A DNA stretch of 64,000 nt from Mytilisepta virgata (taxonomy: Eukaryota > Mollusca > Bivalvia > Mytilida > Mytilidae), in contig CM051514.1 in NCBI GenBank assembly GCA_028015205.1, positions 47,198,150 to 47,262,149 on the forward strand. The letters are read 5' to 3'. The position numbers and the translations under genes are program-made. This document shows positions 1 through 12,039 of this stretch, piece after piece. The notes beneath the pieces were generated by a model, which was given only the letters and a program-made list of their open reading frames with translations, was not told the DNA's origin and ran no database searches. Position 1 is the first letter of the stretch; each line of letters opens with the position of its first letter.

Positions 1-2105
1 ATTTACAAACTTGCGGTTGTCCTGATTATTGCCCAAAAATGTAATCATAGAAAATAGTTTCCACTACAAATCTGTCAGAGATAGAATTTCCCCGATTTCA
101 AACATCAATTCCAGTTATCTTCGATTAAATGCTCCAAAATATTCAACACCAAACTAATAGAGGGTCAGTAGTTAGGGAATCAATGCTAAGCCTGCAGACT
201 GCTGTTGGTACAATTCGTTAACCACATAGTCTCCTTAATACATGATTAAAATAATGAATAATTCTACCGGATCCTCATTTACTGATTTGAATTAAACTTT
301 CTCAATAAAAAAAAAGTACGATTAAGAAAGTCTTGAAACTAACTATGAATAATACAAATAAACCATCAGCGTTAAGCAAGAGTTGAATTTCCCATCGGGT
401 GTAAAAACGAAATACAGAGAGATAACTATAAGTCAATCATAATTAACGTCATTTTTTTGAAATAACTAAAAATTTGTTTTCAAATAAATCTTTAAAGATA
501 CTGAGCAATAATTTTAGATTTTTGTTTTATCTTACACAACAATTCAAACCTGTTTTTTTTCATATCTTGTTTTCAATAATTGATGAAGTAAACAATAAAA
601 CTTAGACCTATCTCAAAAATAGATTTATAATGTTGTGGACAGATAAAAATTTGTTTATTTGTTTAGTTGGGGTTTTACGCCGTTTTCAGCACACTTGGCT
701 ATTTCGCGGCGGCAAGTTTTTATTGGTGGAGGAAGCCGGAGAACCCGGAGAGAACCACCGACCTTCGGTAGGAAAATTGGCAATCCTTGTCAATTAAGAT
801 CGGAGTCGAACACACCCCGCCACAGGTGAGATTCGAACTCACAACGACAGCGTTGACAGGCTAGTGATCATTAGTAGTCATTACGAACTACCTAGACCAC
901 TCGGCCCCCGAGGCCCCCAGATAAAAATGGATAGATGACTATGCTGTCCTTTAATCTTGTCTCACATTGTCTTGAAAATGGTTCACAGTGTCACATATGA
1001 CACAATGGTTACATAACTTGGTAAATATTCCCTTTTAATAATACTTTGGAATATCTATATAATTGTATATATCTGTATATGGTATCTGGACAGGATGGCC
1101 AATTTCACTTATGACTATGCTCTTAGAAACCACATAACCCAATATCCTATTATTTTTTCATGTTTTTATTCAAACTTAATACATGTATCTGTAAAATTGA
1201 TAATTATATACAGAGCTTGGGGATTAATTGTATTATCCTAGTGGTAAATATAAGATAAGCAGAAAAGATCGTTGCGAAAGGACAAGCATATATTGAGTGA
1301 AAGAAGATCACAAGGAAGAGATAAGCCTAAAGTTGAACATAAGGGAAAATACAGACAGGGATAAAATGTAAATCAAAGGTAATATTGAAACAAAGAAAAA
1401 CGATCAATACGTAAAACAAAACAAAAACAATATTAAACGATTAATAAAGTAAATGATGGAAAACATCTTTAGTTTTAAACATGTTCATTAAATAGAACAG
1501 ACATTTTTAAAATCTGTGGCAACTGATGCAAAGTGGACATCTATTACAGCCCAAAACATTTGGTAGTAAAAAACAACAGTCCAGACTAAACAGAATCATG
1601 GCTATCGTCACTATACTATCACAATGTTAACATGATTTACCAATGAATTGCCTCTTTCGTTTTTTTAATCCAAACCACAGGGATAGCATTACATTCGCAC
1701 AACACTGTATTTTTTACCAATCTGGATATCGCTACTGTTCTACATCCAATATTTACAAACTTGCGGTTGTCTTGAATATTGCCCAAAAATGTAATCATAG
1801 AAAATATTTTCCATTACAAATCTGTCGGAGACAGAATTTCCCCGATTTCAAACATCAATTCCAGTTATCTTCGATTAAGTGCTCAAAAATATTCAACACC
1901 AAAATACAGGGTCAGTAGTTAGGGCATCAATGCTAAGTATGCATACTGCTGTTGGTACAATTCTTTAACCAAATAGTCTCACAGGCCTCGTTATTTAAGG
2001 ATTAAAAAAATAAATAATTCTACCGGATCCTCATTTACCGACTTGAATTAAATGTTCTCAATAAAAAAAAATACAATTTAGACAGTCTTAAAACTATAGA
2101 ATTAA
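1..2105. repeat. Tandem array of ~1.4 kb units, left cluster (two partial units)
   Basis: The sequence at base 1 (ATTTACAAACTTGCGGTTGT) recurs at about 1751, and again at about 32565, 35390 and 36811. Another landmark (TATTGAGTGAAAGAAGATCA) marks a unit at 1292. The first unit is cut by the window edge, so the array may continue to the left. Each unit carries a short plus-strand ORF and, on the minus strand, a decayed frame with a C-x-C and Trp pattern that faintly resembles part of an Ig domain. Stops differ between units. I infer non-functional repeat DNA. Confidence 0.85.
651..918 (-). mobile_element. tRNA-derived SINE with target-site duplication
   Basis: On the minus strand the element starts with a tRNA-like head. 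It has an A-box-like TGGTCTAGGTAG (plus coordinates 888-899) and a B-box-like AGTTCGAATCT (829-839). A GC-rich central block follows at about 690-780, containing GGTGGAGGAAGCCGGAGAAC. That block resembles the conserved central domain I associate with molluscan SINEs. The tail is A-rich (AACTAAACAAATAAACAA). A perfect 10-bp repeat AGATAAAAAT flanks it at 641-650 and 919-928. Related array units (around 33210 and 36040) have the unfilled site. The central-domain family name is from memory and less certain than the tRNA head and the duplication. Confidence 0.9.
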
Positions 2106-2455
2106 ATAATGTGACGGTACATTAGTATAATCTTTGAGTGGGGAGTATGCTTAAACGCAATTTCCTGTCATGGTTCATCTTTTGACGTTAGATACTGCTT
2201 CTGTTATTTTCACTCACAAGTCTATGCGTTTTCTCCAAGCGTTCCTGCAGTTGTTGGACTACATTGTCTTGATACTCGGAAGCACTTCAATTACTAAATC
2301 AGGCGATCTCTCGGCCTAGCATGGGCATGTCAGGTGCAACTTTATCGACTCCATGTCCGGATAATGTACGAATTATTTCTGATGATCTCTGAGTATATAT
2401 CTAATAACATCGTCTAATGGACTTAAATTTTTAATATTAACACGGTCTTGCACTG
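2106..2455. other. Non-coding, start of duplicated block
   Basis: Homologous to about 37160-37555. I see no gene or recognisable element here. Alignment to the second copy becomes continuous at about 2140. Confidence 0.6.
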
Positions 2456-2905
2456 TTATAAGGTACTCATCACAAACTTTCCCCTCAAAACCTCTATACG
2501 CGTTCTAGCCAACACTCCTTTTCCAATCTCTTGAAATGTCTTATTAGGTTTTACAACTAACATATTTTCCAGGGAGTTATATCCGTATTTCAATTTCCCG
2601 AGTACAATTTTTTCTGTGAGTGGAGGCAAGGTCATCGTATCTGCCAAGGTAACTGTACTGCATACAATTTGATCTTCATATGATAATTGTATGCCGTGTC
2701 TTTTCATTTTCATAACGCCTTGACCAGCATCAATTATCCTGTCTTGATATTTCTGAAAATATTGAATTCGACCCACATTCGGCTACGAAAGCAACAAAAC
2801 TTGCACCTTCAACGTATGTTACAGTTTTACCGTATACTTTTATCTTTTCTCCACCTGCTGAATTAATTGCCCTGGTCATCTGAGTTTTTACCATGTTGTT
2901 CATCT
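2456..2905 (-). pseudogene. Ty3/gypsy-type pol fragment (protease end and protease-RT spacer)
   Basis: The minus-strand ORF 2456-2776 encodes 106 residues with a proline-containing motif (LPPLTEKIVLGKL) followed by LVVKPNK and GVLARTRIEV. This matches the conserved spacer between retropepsin and reverse transcriptase in gypsy-type LTR retrotransposons. The preceding 2777-2905, in another frame, has glycine-rich aspartic-protease-like text (INSAGGEKIKVYGK). The two parts are not in one frame, and no RT, RNase H, integrase or LTR is visible nearby. It is a dead fragment. The family is recognised from the motif pattern; the subfamily is unknown. Confidence 0.6.
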
Positions 2906-3251
2906 ATCATATAAGTGGAAGTTTTGACATGCAGTAAAAACTAGTTTAACCCACCATTTTCATATGCAGTTGCCTTCAAGTTGTTCTGGTTTGCCAGATG
3001 TTGATCGTGGCATTTCCTTTGCAGTCCGCTGTTTTGTTATGAAACTTTGTTTTTTAAAAACATTTATTTGATATCAAATTTACAGTTCCGCCGTTTTTTA
3101 TTTACCATTGACTTCAAACATTTCCCTACCTCAGGACTCAATCTATATATTTACGCATATTGTCCCGTTGATATTTTTTCTACGCTAACCACACTAAATG
3201 TGACATGTGAGTTTTATTTTCCTTTGATTTTATTTTATCTGAGGCTATGAA
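2906..3251. other. Non-coding duplicated sequence
   Basis: Homologous to about 37995-38340. It is T-rich with no recognisable coding or RNA signal. It may be the 5' part of the adjacent R2 element. Confidence 0.5.
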
Positions 3252-3600
3252 TTGGTTGACCGTTACAGTGTTCCAATATCTAAGATGATGTTGAACACTG
3301 TCGTAACATTTCATGTGCCTCCACAGATTTGTAACTTCCACCGGATTGACTTTGTTGAACTTCACGACGGGTGCCGTACACGGAGCGGGAACTGCTTACC
3401 CTTCTGGAGCACCTGGGTTCACTCCTGCCATTTATAGGAGTTCGCATTGTTCATTGTTTTTTTTTTAGTTTCAGTGTTTATTTGTTGTGTTTGTGGTTGT
3501 TCATTTGTCTTCCCGGGTCTGTCTGTCCAATGAATTGCGTTTTTTTTATTTGGTCCTTAGGTATAGATGTCCTCTGTCTACAATCATTTGCCATTTGCAG
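3252..3600 (+). repeat. Interspersed repeat family R2
   Basis: Shares a recurrent core (GTGCCGT...CGGAGC...GGAGCACCTG, then a T-rich stretch with TTTGTTGTG and TGTCTGTCCAATG) with copies at 21640-21965, 25545-25965, 38330-38545, 15915-16250, 51380-51740, 55577-55716 and the window end. Inverted copies lie at 5510-5700, 7368-7498, 9299-9412, 39768-39945 and 41812-41932. It looks like a high-copy mussel repeat. I cannot assign its class. ORFs across it are frame artefacts. Confidence 0.75.
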
Positions 3601-4434
3601 TTTTTTTAAAATAAAATTCTACATGCAACTGTGCGGAATTATTTGGACATCAGACAAATAAATTAATTCAAGGAAAATTGCGAGTAAAGAAATGTCTACT
3701 GTTTACTTGCAGCTGAAAGGGAGGGATCAACTTGAAAATAAACAAAAGCTGGCCGTTGAAACAAAATAGTTTTATTGATTCTGCATGACGGCAGCTTCAA
3801 CAAAATACAAATAATTGTGCATTAAAAAGAATTTTCAATAGCACACATATACCACTGTATCTCCTTCAAGAACCTCAGCTGCTTGAAAATGAACCCCTAA
3901 CCCCATATCCGTTTTTTCCAATGCACCCGTGTTTGTCTTAAATAAATTGCAGCTTCATTAATTAGAATAAGAAAAACAGCCGTGCGCAATAAAAAAGAAG
4001 GTTGGCTGAATTTAGATCAATTGTGGAAGGCATTTTGATAAAAAATATTTATTCCTATTCAAGAAATAGATTAGAAATATTCAAACGCCGTATTTTGAGA
4101 TAACGTTTTTCTCAGGAATTTTTTTCGTGGGTGACTTACTTAGAAAGATATTTTTGGTGGTGTCTTAAAAAGGGATATCATAGATTAAAAATCGTTTTAA
4201 CTGTCCAACCAATATATATATATGGTAAAGGCGGGTATATACACCAAGCCCACGGAATTGATCTTATTGTAGATTAGTTTTCATACATTTTGAATGATTT
4301 ATTGTACCTCCTACATGTTGCAGTTTTTCAATATATACGTGTTATGATGAAGCGTACATATATATGCTAACTTAAACGATGAAGAACATGTATAGGTAAT
4401 GATGTTTATTTTACTTAAAATATCATATTTATCA
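3600..4434. other. AT-rich non-coding stretch, absent from copy 2
   Basis: No gene, RNA or clear repeat recognised. The junction in copy 2 at about 38540 jumps from the R2 element directly to sequence matching about 5895, so this interval was either inserted here or deleted there. Confidence 0.5.
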
Positions 4435-5115
4435 GCCCAGTAGCTAGAAATTTTATCCGGGCATGATTTATTACGTAAATGCCTTTAATTTTCCATTCAA
4501 AATTTGAATAAAATTACCAGAAATTTCTAAGGTTCTTTCTTTTGATGCAGAGGTAACCCTTAGCTGAGTTTGGATGAGTGTTTGTTTTATTTGTTTGGTT
4601 TTTTGATGTTGTTCGTATTAATTCATCATTATATCTTTAACCGGATTTCCAACATTTTGATCTCGAGCACGGCTCATGAGTTGTCAGTCAACGAAATGGC
4701 TATAGAGTGCACGTAATTATTGCTGTATTTTGTGATACATTTAATTAGTACCACTGGGTCTATGTCACTGCTGGTTGACTGTAAGTCCCTGAGGGCATTA
4801 TCAGAGCAGTAGTCAGAATTTTCATCTGGCATAATTTATTTCTTAAAACCTTTAAATTTTCCGTTCAGAATTTGACAAAAATTACCAGAAATGTCTGAGG
4901 CTCTTCCTTTCGCTGCAGAGGTAACCCTTAGCTGAGTCTAGATTTCTGTTTGTTTTATTTGTTTGGGTTTTTAATGGTTGTGCTTATTAATTGATCATTA
5001 TATCATTAGACGGATGTACGACATTTGGAAACACTGCTGATGAGTTGTCAGTCAACGAAATGGCCATACAGTGCATCAAATTTATTGCGGTATTTTGTGA
5101 TACATTTTATTAGAA
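4435..5115 (+). repeat. R4 interspersed repeat, direct dimer
   Basis: Two direct copies of about 340-360 bp (about 4435-4795 and 4800-5115) share TACCAGAAAT, AGGTAACCCTTAGCTGAG and GAGTTGTCAGTCAACGAAATGG. Between them lies CACTGGGTCTATGTCACTGC. The motifs match a repeat I recall as abundant in Mytilus (GATGAGT...ACGAAA and CAC-TGGGT...CACTGCTGG). A degenerate relative lies near 60600-60740. The class is unknown. Confidence 0.7.
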
Positions 5116-5509
5116 TTATAATAGCTCGCTCAGCTAACATTAATAACATGATAATGACAAGAACTATTCTCCATTATTTGGGAAAACACACAATTTTTCT
5201 TAAATACTAGTATTTGCATGTAAAATACCATCATAACGTTCTTGTAACAGTTTTTTTAAAATTTATATTTCAGCCTTTTGGAACTAAATATTCCGATGAG
5301 TTAAGATGTTTTTCAGACTGGACAATTCAATGTACTTTTTGAACAAGATTGTGTAAGTAAACTACGTCGTAACAACGTTATCTTTTTCTCGGCATGTCGT
5401 CTCTTGAGATTTGCTAATATTAGCAAATCTGTTACTATAATTTTTTGTAAATACCTGAATATTGAGAAGTTTCAACACAAGGTTGTCAAATTAATCTTTT
5501 TAAGTAAAG

Positions 5510-5700
5510 TCAAGAAATACCAAAGGGATATTCGAAGGAGAGAAAAATCGTAACAACTGACAAACTCCGGAGAACAACGAAGACAAGACCAAAACAATAC
5601 AAGCACTACAATTAAAAACTAAAGACACATGAACAACATGGACCCCACCAAAAAACCGGGGGTAGACTCAGGTGCTCCGGAAGAGTAAGCACGATAGTTT
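5510..5700 (-). repeat. Interspersed repeat R2, inverted copy
   Basis: Runs from AAAGTCAAGAAATACCAAAG through AACATGGACCCCACCAAAAA to GGTGCTCCGGAAGAGTAAGC. The reverse complement continues the R2 core seen at 3252-3600 past GGAGCACCTG, so it supplies the 3' part of the R2 consensus. Confidence 0.75.
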
Positions 5701-5765
5701 TCTATTGAAATTAATAGGGAAATATTAATATGGTTAGAAATGGTCTTGAATTGATTATATTCATA

Positions 5766-5915
5766 TGGTACTAAACGGTAGATATTTCCGTTGATCTTGG
5801 TACGAAATAGTTATATTGAAAAAGTAATATAAATTGCACCAAGCTTTGGTACGAAATTGGAAATTTATGGTACTAAATGACAAACTGCAGTACGAAATTT
5901 TTATGGTACGAAATT
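5766..5915. repeat. Cluster of GGTACKAAAT motifs
   Basis: About six occurrences of GGTAC(G/T)AAA(T/C) or near matches (5767, 5800, 5848, 5870, 5890, 5905) in roughly 150 bp with irregular spacing. No ORF. Part of the last repeat survives in copy 2 at about 38544. Confidence 0.5.
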
Positions 5916-6276
5916 TTCATAATTAACTTATATATGACGCATAATTTTTTTCACTTTCCTTTTTGATTGTACATGTAATTTTAAAGTAAACGAATTAGAA
6001 TAATTTAGTGCAAAAATACCAAAATATACCCAGCAATTTAATTTTTGCACTAGACCTTTATTATTATGCCAGTTGAGATATTGGCATCATTTTTGGCGTT
6101 CGTCTTAAACTTTTATATTTTAATCTTTTTTCCTGTGTAAACTCTGGGACAATTGATTTGAAATACGGTGTAAGCATTTATTGAATGGTTCCTATAAGTT
6201 TTCACTTTGTTCACATATACCTAATGTAGCTTTTGATTGGTCAAAATTTTAGATCATATCCCACACTGCATTACTA

Positions 6277-6520
6277 CACAGGCAAAATGCCACACATGTG
6301 CATATGTATTACACATGCGTTTCATGCCACGCATATGAGACATGTTGGTAAAACGAATTTAATACGCACGATAAACACATGTGATCATGCGTTTCACATG
6401 TGAATTTCATGCTCGAGAAAATACACCTGCTTCAGATGCGTTTTCGGATACTTGCCATTCACATGTGACTCATGCGTTTCCAGGTTCATGCGTGACACAT
6501 GTGTGGCATTTTTGCCTGTG
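6277..6520. mobile_element. MITE with TA target-site duplication
   Basis: Terminal inverted repeats CACAGGCAAAATGCCACACA and its inverted partner ending TTTTTGCCTGTG bound a 244-bp element flanked by TA on both sides (6275-6276, 6521-6522), as in Tc1/mariner-type non-autonomous elements. The interior is packed with CACATGTG and CATGCG-type palindromic words. It is orthologous to the longer copy at 38637-38950. Confidence 0.85.
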
Positions 6521-7367
6521 TAAATAAAGTAGAGTTTTAAATAACGACGCTATGGGAGAGTATTTGGACAATTTGCTCATTTTCAAGTAAGTTATGTCGT
6601 CCCAATAATCAACAGAATAGCAATTTTAGAAAATGAAATAATTAATTTACAAAATCTTAGAAGAACAGCATACATCCAGTCCATGATAAATATATTCTGA
6701 GTATATCTATTAATGATTCAAATAACTCTCCAACTTTTTTTTCAGATAAAGATTTCAAACTTGTTTCCGAAATAATTAATATAAACCAAACAATTATTTA
6801 AGGATGGAACTATAGTGAAATGTGACATGTGAAATGTGAAAATACTGTAGTTCATACATTGGATGAAGTGAACATTATTTGTTGGAACATATGGTAATTT
6901 TGCATATTTCAGCAAAGATAAAATAAGGATGAAGGAAATAAAAAAAAACACACTGTTCAGTGAAAAAAATCAAAAGGATTATAATCTTTCACAATCCGTA
7001 AGTTAAATATTTTAATATAAAATAATTTGCTATTTGGCTTAATTATCACTGCTAGACTATCAGGTATATTTTTCTGACAAGAACTTGATTCACGGCTAGC
7101 TCATTCCCCCTCCCCAATAGAATTGAAAGATTTTTTTAGCATTTAGTTTTCCAGCAAAAAAAGATGTTAATCAAAGCTGATAATTATATATTGAAACTGT
7201 AGTTTATGATATCCCAACAAGATCAACTATTGATATTCTCAAATGAGTAATATATATCATATTCCTATCTTCCTCATTTCTGCTCAAATATTTGTTTGGT
7301 AGGTCAATGTTATCATAAATTCGAAATGTCTTTGGATTTTGATCTTGTAGACTAAAATAACAATATG
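6521..7367. other. AT-rich non-coding duplicated sequence
   Basis: Matches about 38951-39767. Only short ORFs with AT-driven composition; nothing supports a gene. Confidence 0.5.
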
Positions 7368-7498
7368 TAAAGTCAAGAAATACCAAAGGGATATTCGAAA
7401 GAGGGAAACATCGAAACAACTCACAAACTCCGGAGAACAATGAAGACAAAACCAAAACAATACATGCATTTACAATTACAAACTGAAACCATATGCAC
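7368..7498 (-). repeat. R2 fragment, inverted
   Basis: AAGTCAAGAAATACCAAAGG to about CAAACTGAAACC. Copy 2 (39768-39945) is longer and retains the AACATGGACCCCACCAAAAA part, so this copy has lost its end. Confidence 0.7.
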
Positions 7499-8039
7499 AT
7501 TCTTTTTCCAAAGGGCACAATCTTCGACCTATTTGCAGTCGATACGAGAATTTGTACAAACAGAAAAAAACACCAAGCATTTGGAATAGAATCCGCTCTA
7601 CAAAATTCTTTGCGAATGTTTTGGTTTTGAACTGAATTTTTTAATAACATAAACAGTGCTTAAATCTATGATTTTCGGAAACATTCACTTTTCTTCGAGC
7701 CGACATAACTTGATCGTGCATCCTAGGGCACCATACCTAGTGTTTTCTAAATTTCCATCGTTGCAATGAACAGAGAAGAAAATATTATTTTTCAACTTAA
7801 AAACATCAGATTTCGGAATTAGTGTCCTCGATATTTTCAGTTCTTTTGTTCCTAATGGCAGCTGTTTCAACATATGGGATAAAAGACATATATTGTGGGG
7901 ATTACAGAGCATTGCATTTTAAACTCAGTATTTAGATAATAATGTAAATTAATTCACTGATTACTACAATAAACACGGTTAAACTTAAATATGAAGAGCA
8001 TCAAGTAGGGGCCCACATAGTATTGTTAGAGGTATTTTA
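7499..8039. other. Non-coding duplicated sequence
   Basis: Matches about 39960-40500. Short minus-strand ORFs here are not conserved in frame between the two copies. No element recognised. Confidence 0.5.
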
Positions 8040-8640
8040 GAGATATTTTCAACACTATAATAGGCCAACTTTAGTGGTGTTTTGGCAAAAATGGTCCTCT
8101 TTTAGAATTGTGTCCTGGAAATTGTCCTTTAACATAGGATCAATTAGAAAATTCATTTTAAAATTTTCTTGTCTCAAAATCCTGAGCCAATTAGAACCAA
8201 ACTGGGCAGAATTGGGCCTTAGATGACCCGCTTTCAGTATTTTGTCCAATGACTTGATATTCAACAAAGATGGCCGCCACAGCCAAACTTAGTTTCACAT
8301 AAGACTCTATGGAAAAAATCATTTAAAAGTCGTTTGGTCTGAGAACAAGTTGCAAGTTGGAACCAGACTTGGCAGCCATGGATATTAGATAGTCCTCTTT
8401 CAGATTTATGTCTCATGACTTGGAATGTTAACCAAGATAACCGCCACAACTGAGCTTTGTTGAACATATGGCCCTATGGCAAAATTCTATTAAAAATGTC
8501 TGAAAGCACAGAGCAAGTTGACACCAGACTTGGCAGCAATGGTTCTTAGATGGTCCTCTCTCAGAATCATGTCGAACAATCATAGGCGTTTTAATGGTGT
8601 TGATTTGGAAATTAAATCCTGCTGAACGATACAGGCTCCA
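8040..8640. repeat. R3 degenerate tandem repeat family
   Basis: Three to four imperfect subunits of roughly 150-165 bp share CCAGACTTGGCAGC, ATGGTCCTCT and AACCAAGATGGCCGCCAC. The end carries CAGGCTCCATTGAGCC. Matching copy at 40500-41125 and a diverged relative at 26490-26980. The pattern (CTTGGCAG, AAGATGGCCGCC, GGCTC..GAGCC) is typical of a repeat I associate with bivalve genomes. No coding capacity. Confidence 0.7.
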
Positions 8641-9298
8641 TTGAGCCTTTAGTTAAGGTTTTGGTTTGCTTTATTTACACTATTTTACTTTAGCCAAGGG
8701 GCCAAAAGACATAGAAACTATGATTTAAAAAAAATTAAATGATAGAGATTTTATATATGACATGTTTTTTATTGATAAAATGTTATGAGGTTGTTTATTC
8801 ATGTATGAGGCAGTTCAAAAATGTGAGAGATCAAGTCTTAGTCTTTTAAATATTGTGCCTAGCAGTTATTTATTTATGGACTTGTAGTTTATATGAACCT
8901 CTCACTCTGTAACCTTTGTAATATTGATTTTAGAAAATAAAGATATAAAATATATTAAATGAGGGCACATGTCTTGTTTTATTTTGTTGGAAAAAGAAAA
9001 AATCAAAATCAAAAAAAAGATCAAGCAAATCCATTTAACCACAATATACCAATTTTACTTCAATATGAAAAGAATCAACACACAGCATAGTTAACGTTAT
9101 AGTAAATATTTGCAAACCTGTTAAAGATATGCCTTGTTGTCTATTCAGGACAAAGAGCAAAGAGCGTTGTTGAACTTTGATAATTCAATCTTTTTTTTTT
9201 CTTAACGATCCATTAAGATGTATTTTTTATAAGAACGGTTATTCAGACTGACTCAGTGCAAAGAATAAAAGAATGGCTCAGTTACTAACCTAAGTAAT
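8641..9298. other. AT-rich non-coding duplicated sequence
   Basis: Matches about 41125-41811. Copy 2 has a small T-rich replacement near 41478-41525. No gene seen. Confidence 0.5.
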
Positions 9299-9412
9299 GC
9301 CAAGAAATACCAATACCAACGAAGACAGGACCAAAACAATACATGCACTACAATAAAAAACTAAAAACATATGAAAAACATGGACCCCACCAAAAAATCG
9401 GGGGAGGGGGTA
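9299..9412 (-). repeat. R2 fragment, inverted
   Basis: CAAGAAATACC, GACCAAAACAATACATGCAC and ACATGGACCCCACC motifs in R2 order on the minus strand. Counterpart at 41812-41932. Confidence 0.7.
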
Positions 9413-9449
9413 GAGGTTAATCTAACTACACTCTGTACTTGACATCTGA

Positions 9450-9493
9450 GTGTGGTCTATCTTCTAGTTTAAAACCAGGTTAGAAGACCACAC
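9450..9493. repeat. Short inverted repeat (hairpin), conserved in both copies
   Basis: GTGTGGTCTATCTTCTA pairs with TAGAAGACCACAC, leaving a 3-base bulge. The same structure is at 41962-42005. Function unknown. Confidence 0.6.
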
Positions 9494-10497
9494 TACACCA
9501 AAGAGAAGAATAAGCACAATGAAATGAATGTTTAGTCATCTTCCTTATTCTGTAAATGTGAAAATGCAAGGATGTAGGATATGAAAATTGCGTGAGTGAC
9601 AACTGGACAATATCCCGTTATATTGAATATAGTTCAATATTTATTATGCCCGCACAATAAATAAATCTCATACATCAACATAATTATCAAAAGGCAATGC
9701 TTCCAATTTAATTCTCAACAAACCCAGTCCGGAATATATTATAAAATAAATTCCAAGATCGTTTATTTGTCTTAGACCACTTATAACAAAATTCTTAACA
9801 AACAAATTTTCAAACAGGCCTGTGATGTTGAATGCTTGATAAAGTTGGTTCAAAGTAACTAGGTTCAATGCAGACAGATATACTCAGAGTGTATTCACAA
9901 GCCACTAGCCAATTTTGCATTTGACTGATGTTACATTCATTTGATACTGTCAACAATTAACATAATTCAATTAAATTGAAATTTTATAGTCCTTAGAATA
10001 TAATGATTTATGTTCCTTTGGGTATCTCATGTTGACATTATATTGTAGCCGTTTCTGCTTCGACTTTCCAATCTCTTGAGCACAAATTGGGTTTCGTTGG
10101 TATGTTTTTCTTCGTTAATAATGAAATGAAGTAAGACACTTTACAGCTTGTCTACAGAGGATTAGAGTGAACCCCTACTTAAAAAAATCTACTGTCAATT
10201 TCAACAAATAAACTTAAAAAACCTAATTCCATAGAAAAAAGTATTGACTATAAACACAGTTTACACGCCCATTGAGACATCGAGGAACATAAAATACAAG
10301 AAAACTAGAGTATGCAGCCTATGATTTAAAAGTGAAAGTAAACATAGTAAAAAAAATTGTTGGAGAGTTGAACGAAAACATAATAAAAAAGTTCCGAAGT
10401 AGGACAGTTGAACGAAACAAACGAAATTCATTTATACTCTTACCACAAATACATACCATTGTAACATTCTATGTACTACGGCCTGTTGTATGTAGTA
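9494..10497. other. Non-coding duplicated sequence
   Basis: Matches about 42006-43012 with few differences. A minus-strand ORF (9668-9868) is kept over part of its length in copy 2 (42180-42470), but I recognise no domain in it and would not call a gene. Confidence 0.45.
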
Positions 10498-10574
10498 GAG
10501 AACTTATAAGGAGTAGTGGATTCGGAAAAGATAATCAACGAGCGACGTCAGTTCACTACTTCTTATAAGTTCTC
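10498..10574. repeat. Palindrome remnant, outer arms kept
   Basis: GAGAACTTATAAGGAGTAGTG (10498-10518) pairs with CACTACTTCTTATAAGTTCTC (10554-10574) with one mismatch. The 35-bp spacer contains GATAATCAAC and CGACGTCA. Compare with copy 2 (43013-43095), where different arms survive. Confidence 0.8.
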
Positions 10575-10811
10575 TCACTTAACCCATTGCTATGTATTCT
10601 TTAAGTCATTACTCTTTGTGATATACAATTTCAGCGTTTCCTTATAGTTTGTTCACATTTTTGTTGTCGGAATCGAATAAAATATATCCCTTTCGAATCA
10701 CATTGTCTGAGTGAGTTTAAAATCACTACATGGATTTTTGTCATGGATGGATGATTATTAGTATATATATGAGTGTAGAAGTTTGAATAAAAACTACTCA
10801 TCATTAATTAT

Positions 10812-11134
10812 ATGACAATGGAAATGGACGACGAGGATATTTTTATAACGCAATCTAAATTTTGTGAAAATCCACAAAAATCTGATGAGGATTTAAGTGC
10901 AAACTTTTTTTAGGGTATGATGACATTTCGTCGGCATCTGAAAATGAAACTTTTCCTGTTATAAAATCTTCATCAGACGAGGATTTAATGTGTACCTTAG
11001 TCGATAAGTTAGATTCCGAGCTACAAACCTAACCAGGGCCGTCAAGTATAAAGAAGATAGTGTCTGATAATCAAATAGAAGAGCTATCTGCGAGAAGATT
11101 AGTATTATATTTTTATATTTATTTGATTCTTTAG
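10812..11134 (+). pseudogene. Crypton-like N-terminal fragment, copy 1 (broken)
   Basis: The ATG at 10812 opens an acidic frame (MTMEMDDEDIFITQSKF...) that stops after 33 codons. A second frame continues with DDISSASENE and DEDLMCTLVDKLDSEL, then reaches an in-frame TAA. The order acidic N-terminus, D/E-S-rich linker, IVSDNQIEEL, R-R-L resembles the N-terminal part of DUF3504/Crypton-derived tyrosine-recombinase proteins abundant in molluscs. No catalytic domain follows. The assignment is inference and weak; the broken state is directly visible. Confidence 0.4.
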
Positions 11135-12000
11135 AGATAAATCCTCATCCCCACTTTTTCCGAAGTATTTGGCCCCCCCTTTTTTTTAAAGTATATATAT
11201 GATGTTCTGAAACGGTCCTATGCAGTTATATATGAACAGCACGACCTTCAACTGTGTTCAACACGTAGGAAAGGCCCATAAATTATGTATAAGAGGATAA
11301 CTATTTTTATCAGGGAAAGACAAGATTATTATTTTTTCCTGTCAAAAAAACTGTCGCTTGGGTTGCATCAAATTTTTTAAAAAATGCGTCTTATTGACAG
11401 TTTTTTTTTGGTGTTATATTTGAAAGGACCACTTAAACAACGTCAGAGTAGTTAATCAGTTGAATACACAAAACTTGTACCCTCCTTTGTACAATTTTCT
11501 TGAAATAAGCTAGTTTCCACGGACAGAAAAAATTGTACAACTTCGGTTAGGTCGAAAACTGAGAAGGGGTTGATTACACAAAACTTGTACTTTCCTTTGT
11601 TATTAAGTTTGCTGAAAAATTTCCTACATTTAAGTTCCAAAGTCCGGAAAAATGGGAATGCATTCTTTTTAAAAATATCCATGCATAAAATGTTGGAGGT
11701 GCACAGCATCAATAGATTACCTTACAATAAGACGTTCACCATGCCAAAAATGAAAAATGTTTGTCTCGAGAAAAAAACAGTTTCACTAACGACATTTTAT
11801 TTTGAAAAATCCTGTTCCTACATGTAAAATAAAAATAATCCTCTGACCAACAGAAAAAATACATTTTTGTCTCGAAAAAAAAAAACAGTTTCGATAGTTA
11901 GTGCCTTATCGTTTACAACATTCATTTTCTATCAATTTGTAGATAGAGATTTTTTTTACGGTTGTAATTAAATCTACTCATTCACACGAAATTCGTTGAA
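11135..12000. other. Non-coding duplicated sequence with short direct repeats
   Basis: Contains two direct copies of ACACAAAACTTGTAC..TCCTTTGT (about 11465 and 11577) and two of TTTGTCTCGA(G)AAAAAA..CAGTTTC (11760, 11866). Matches about 43920-44760. ORFs in both strands follow these repeats and are not convincing genes. Confidence 0.5.
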
Positions 12001-12039
12001 CTGCGGTGAGTAGTATTTATAGACACAATCAGAACTTCA

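Noticed and set aside
829..918. tRNA gene candidate
   Set aside because: A and B boxes are present, but the sequence is the head of a SINE with target duplication, tail and no complete cloverleaf or acceptor pairing that I can see.
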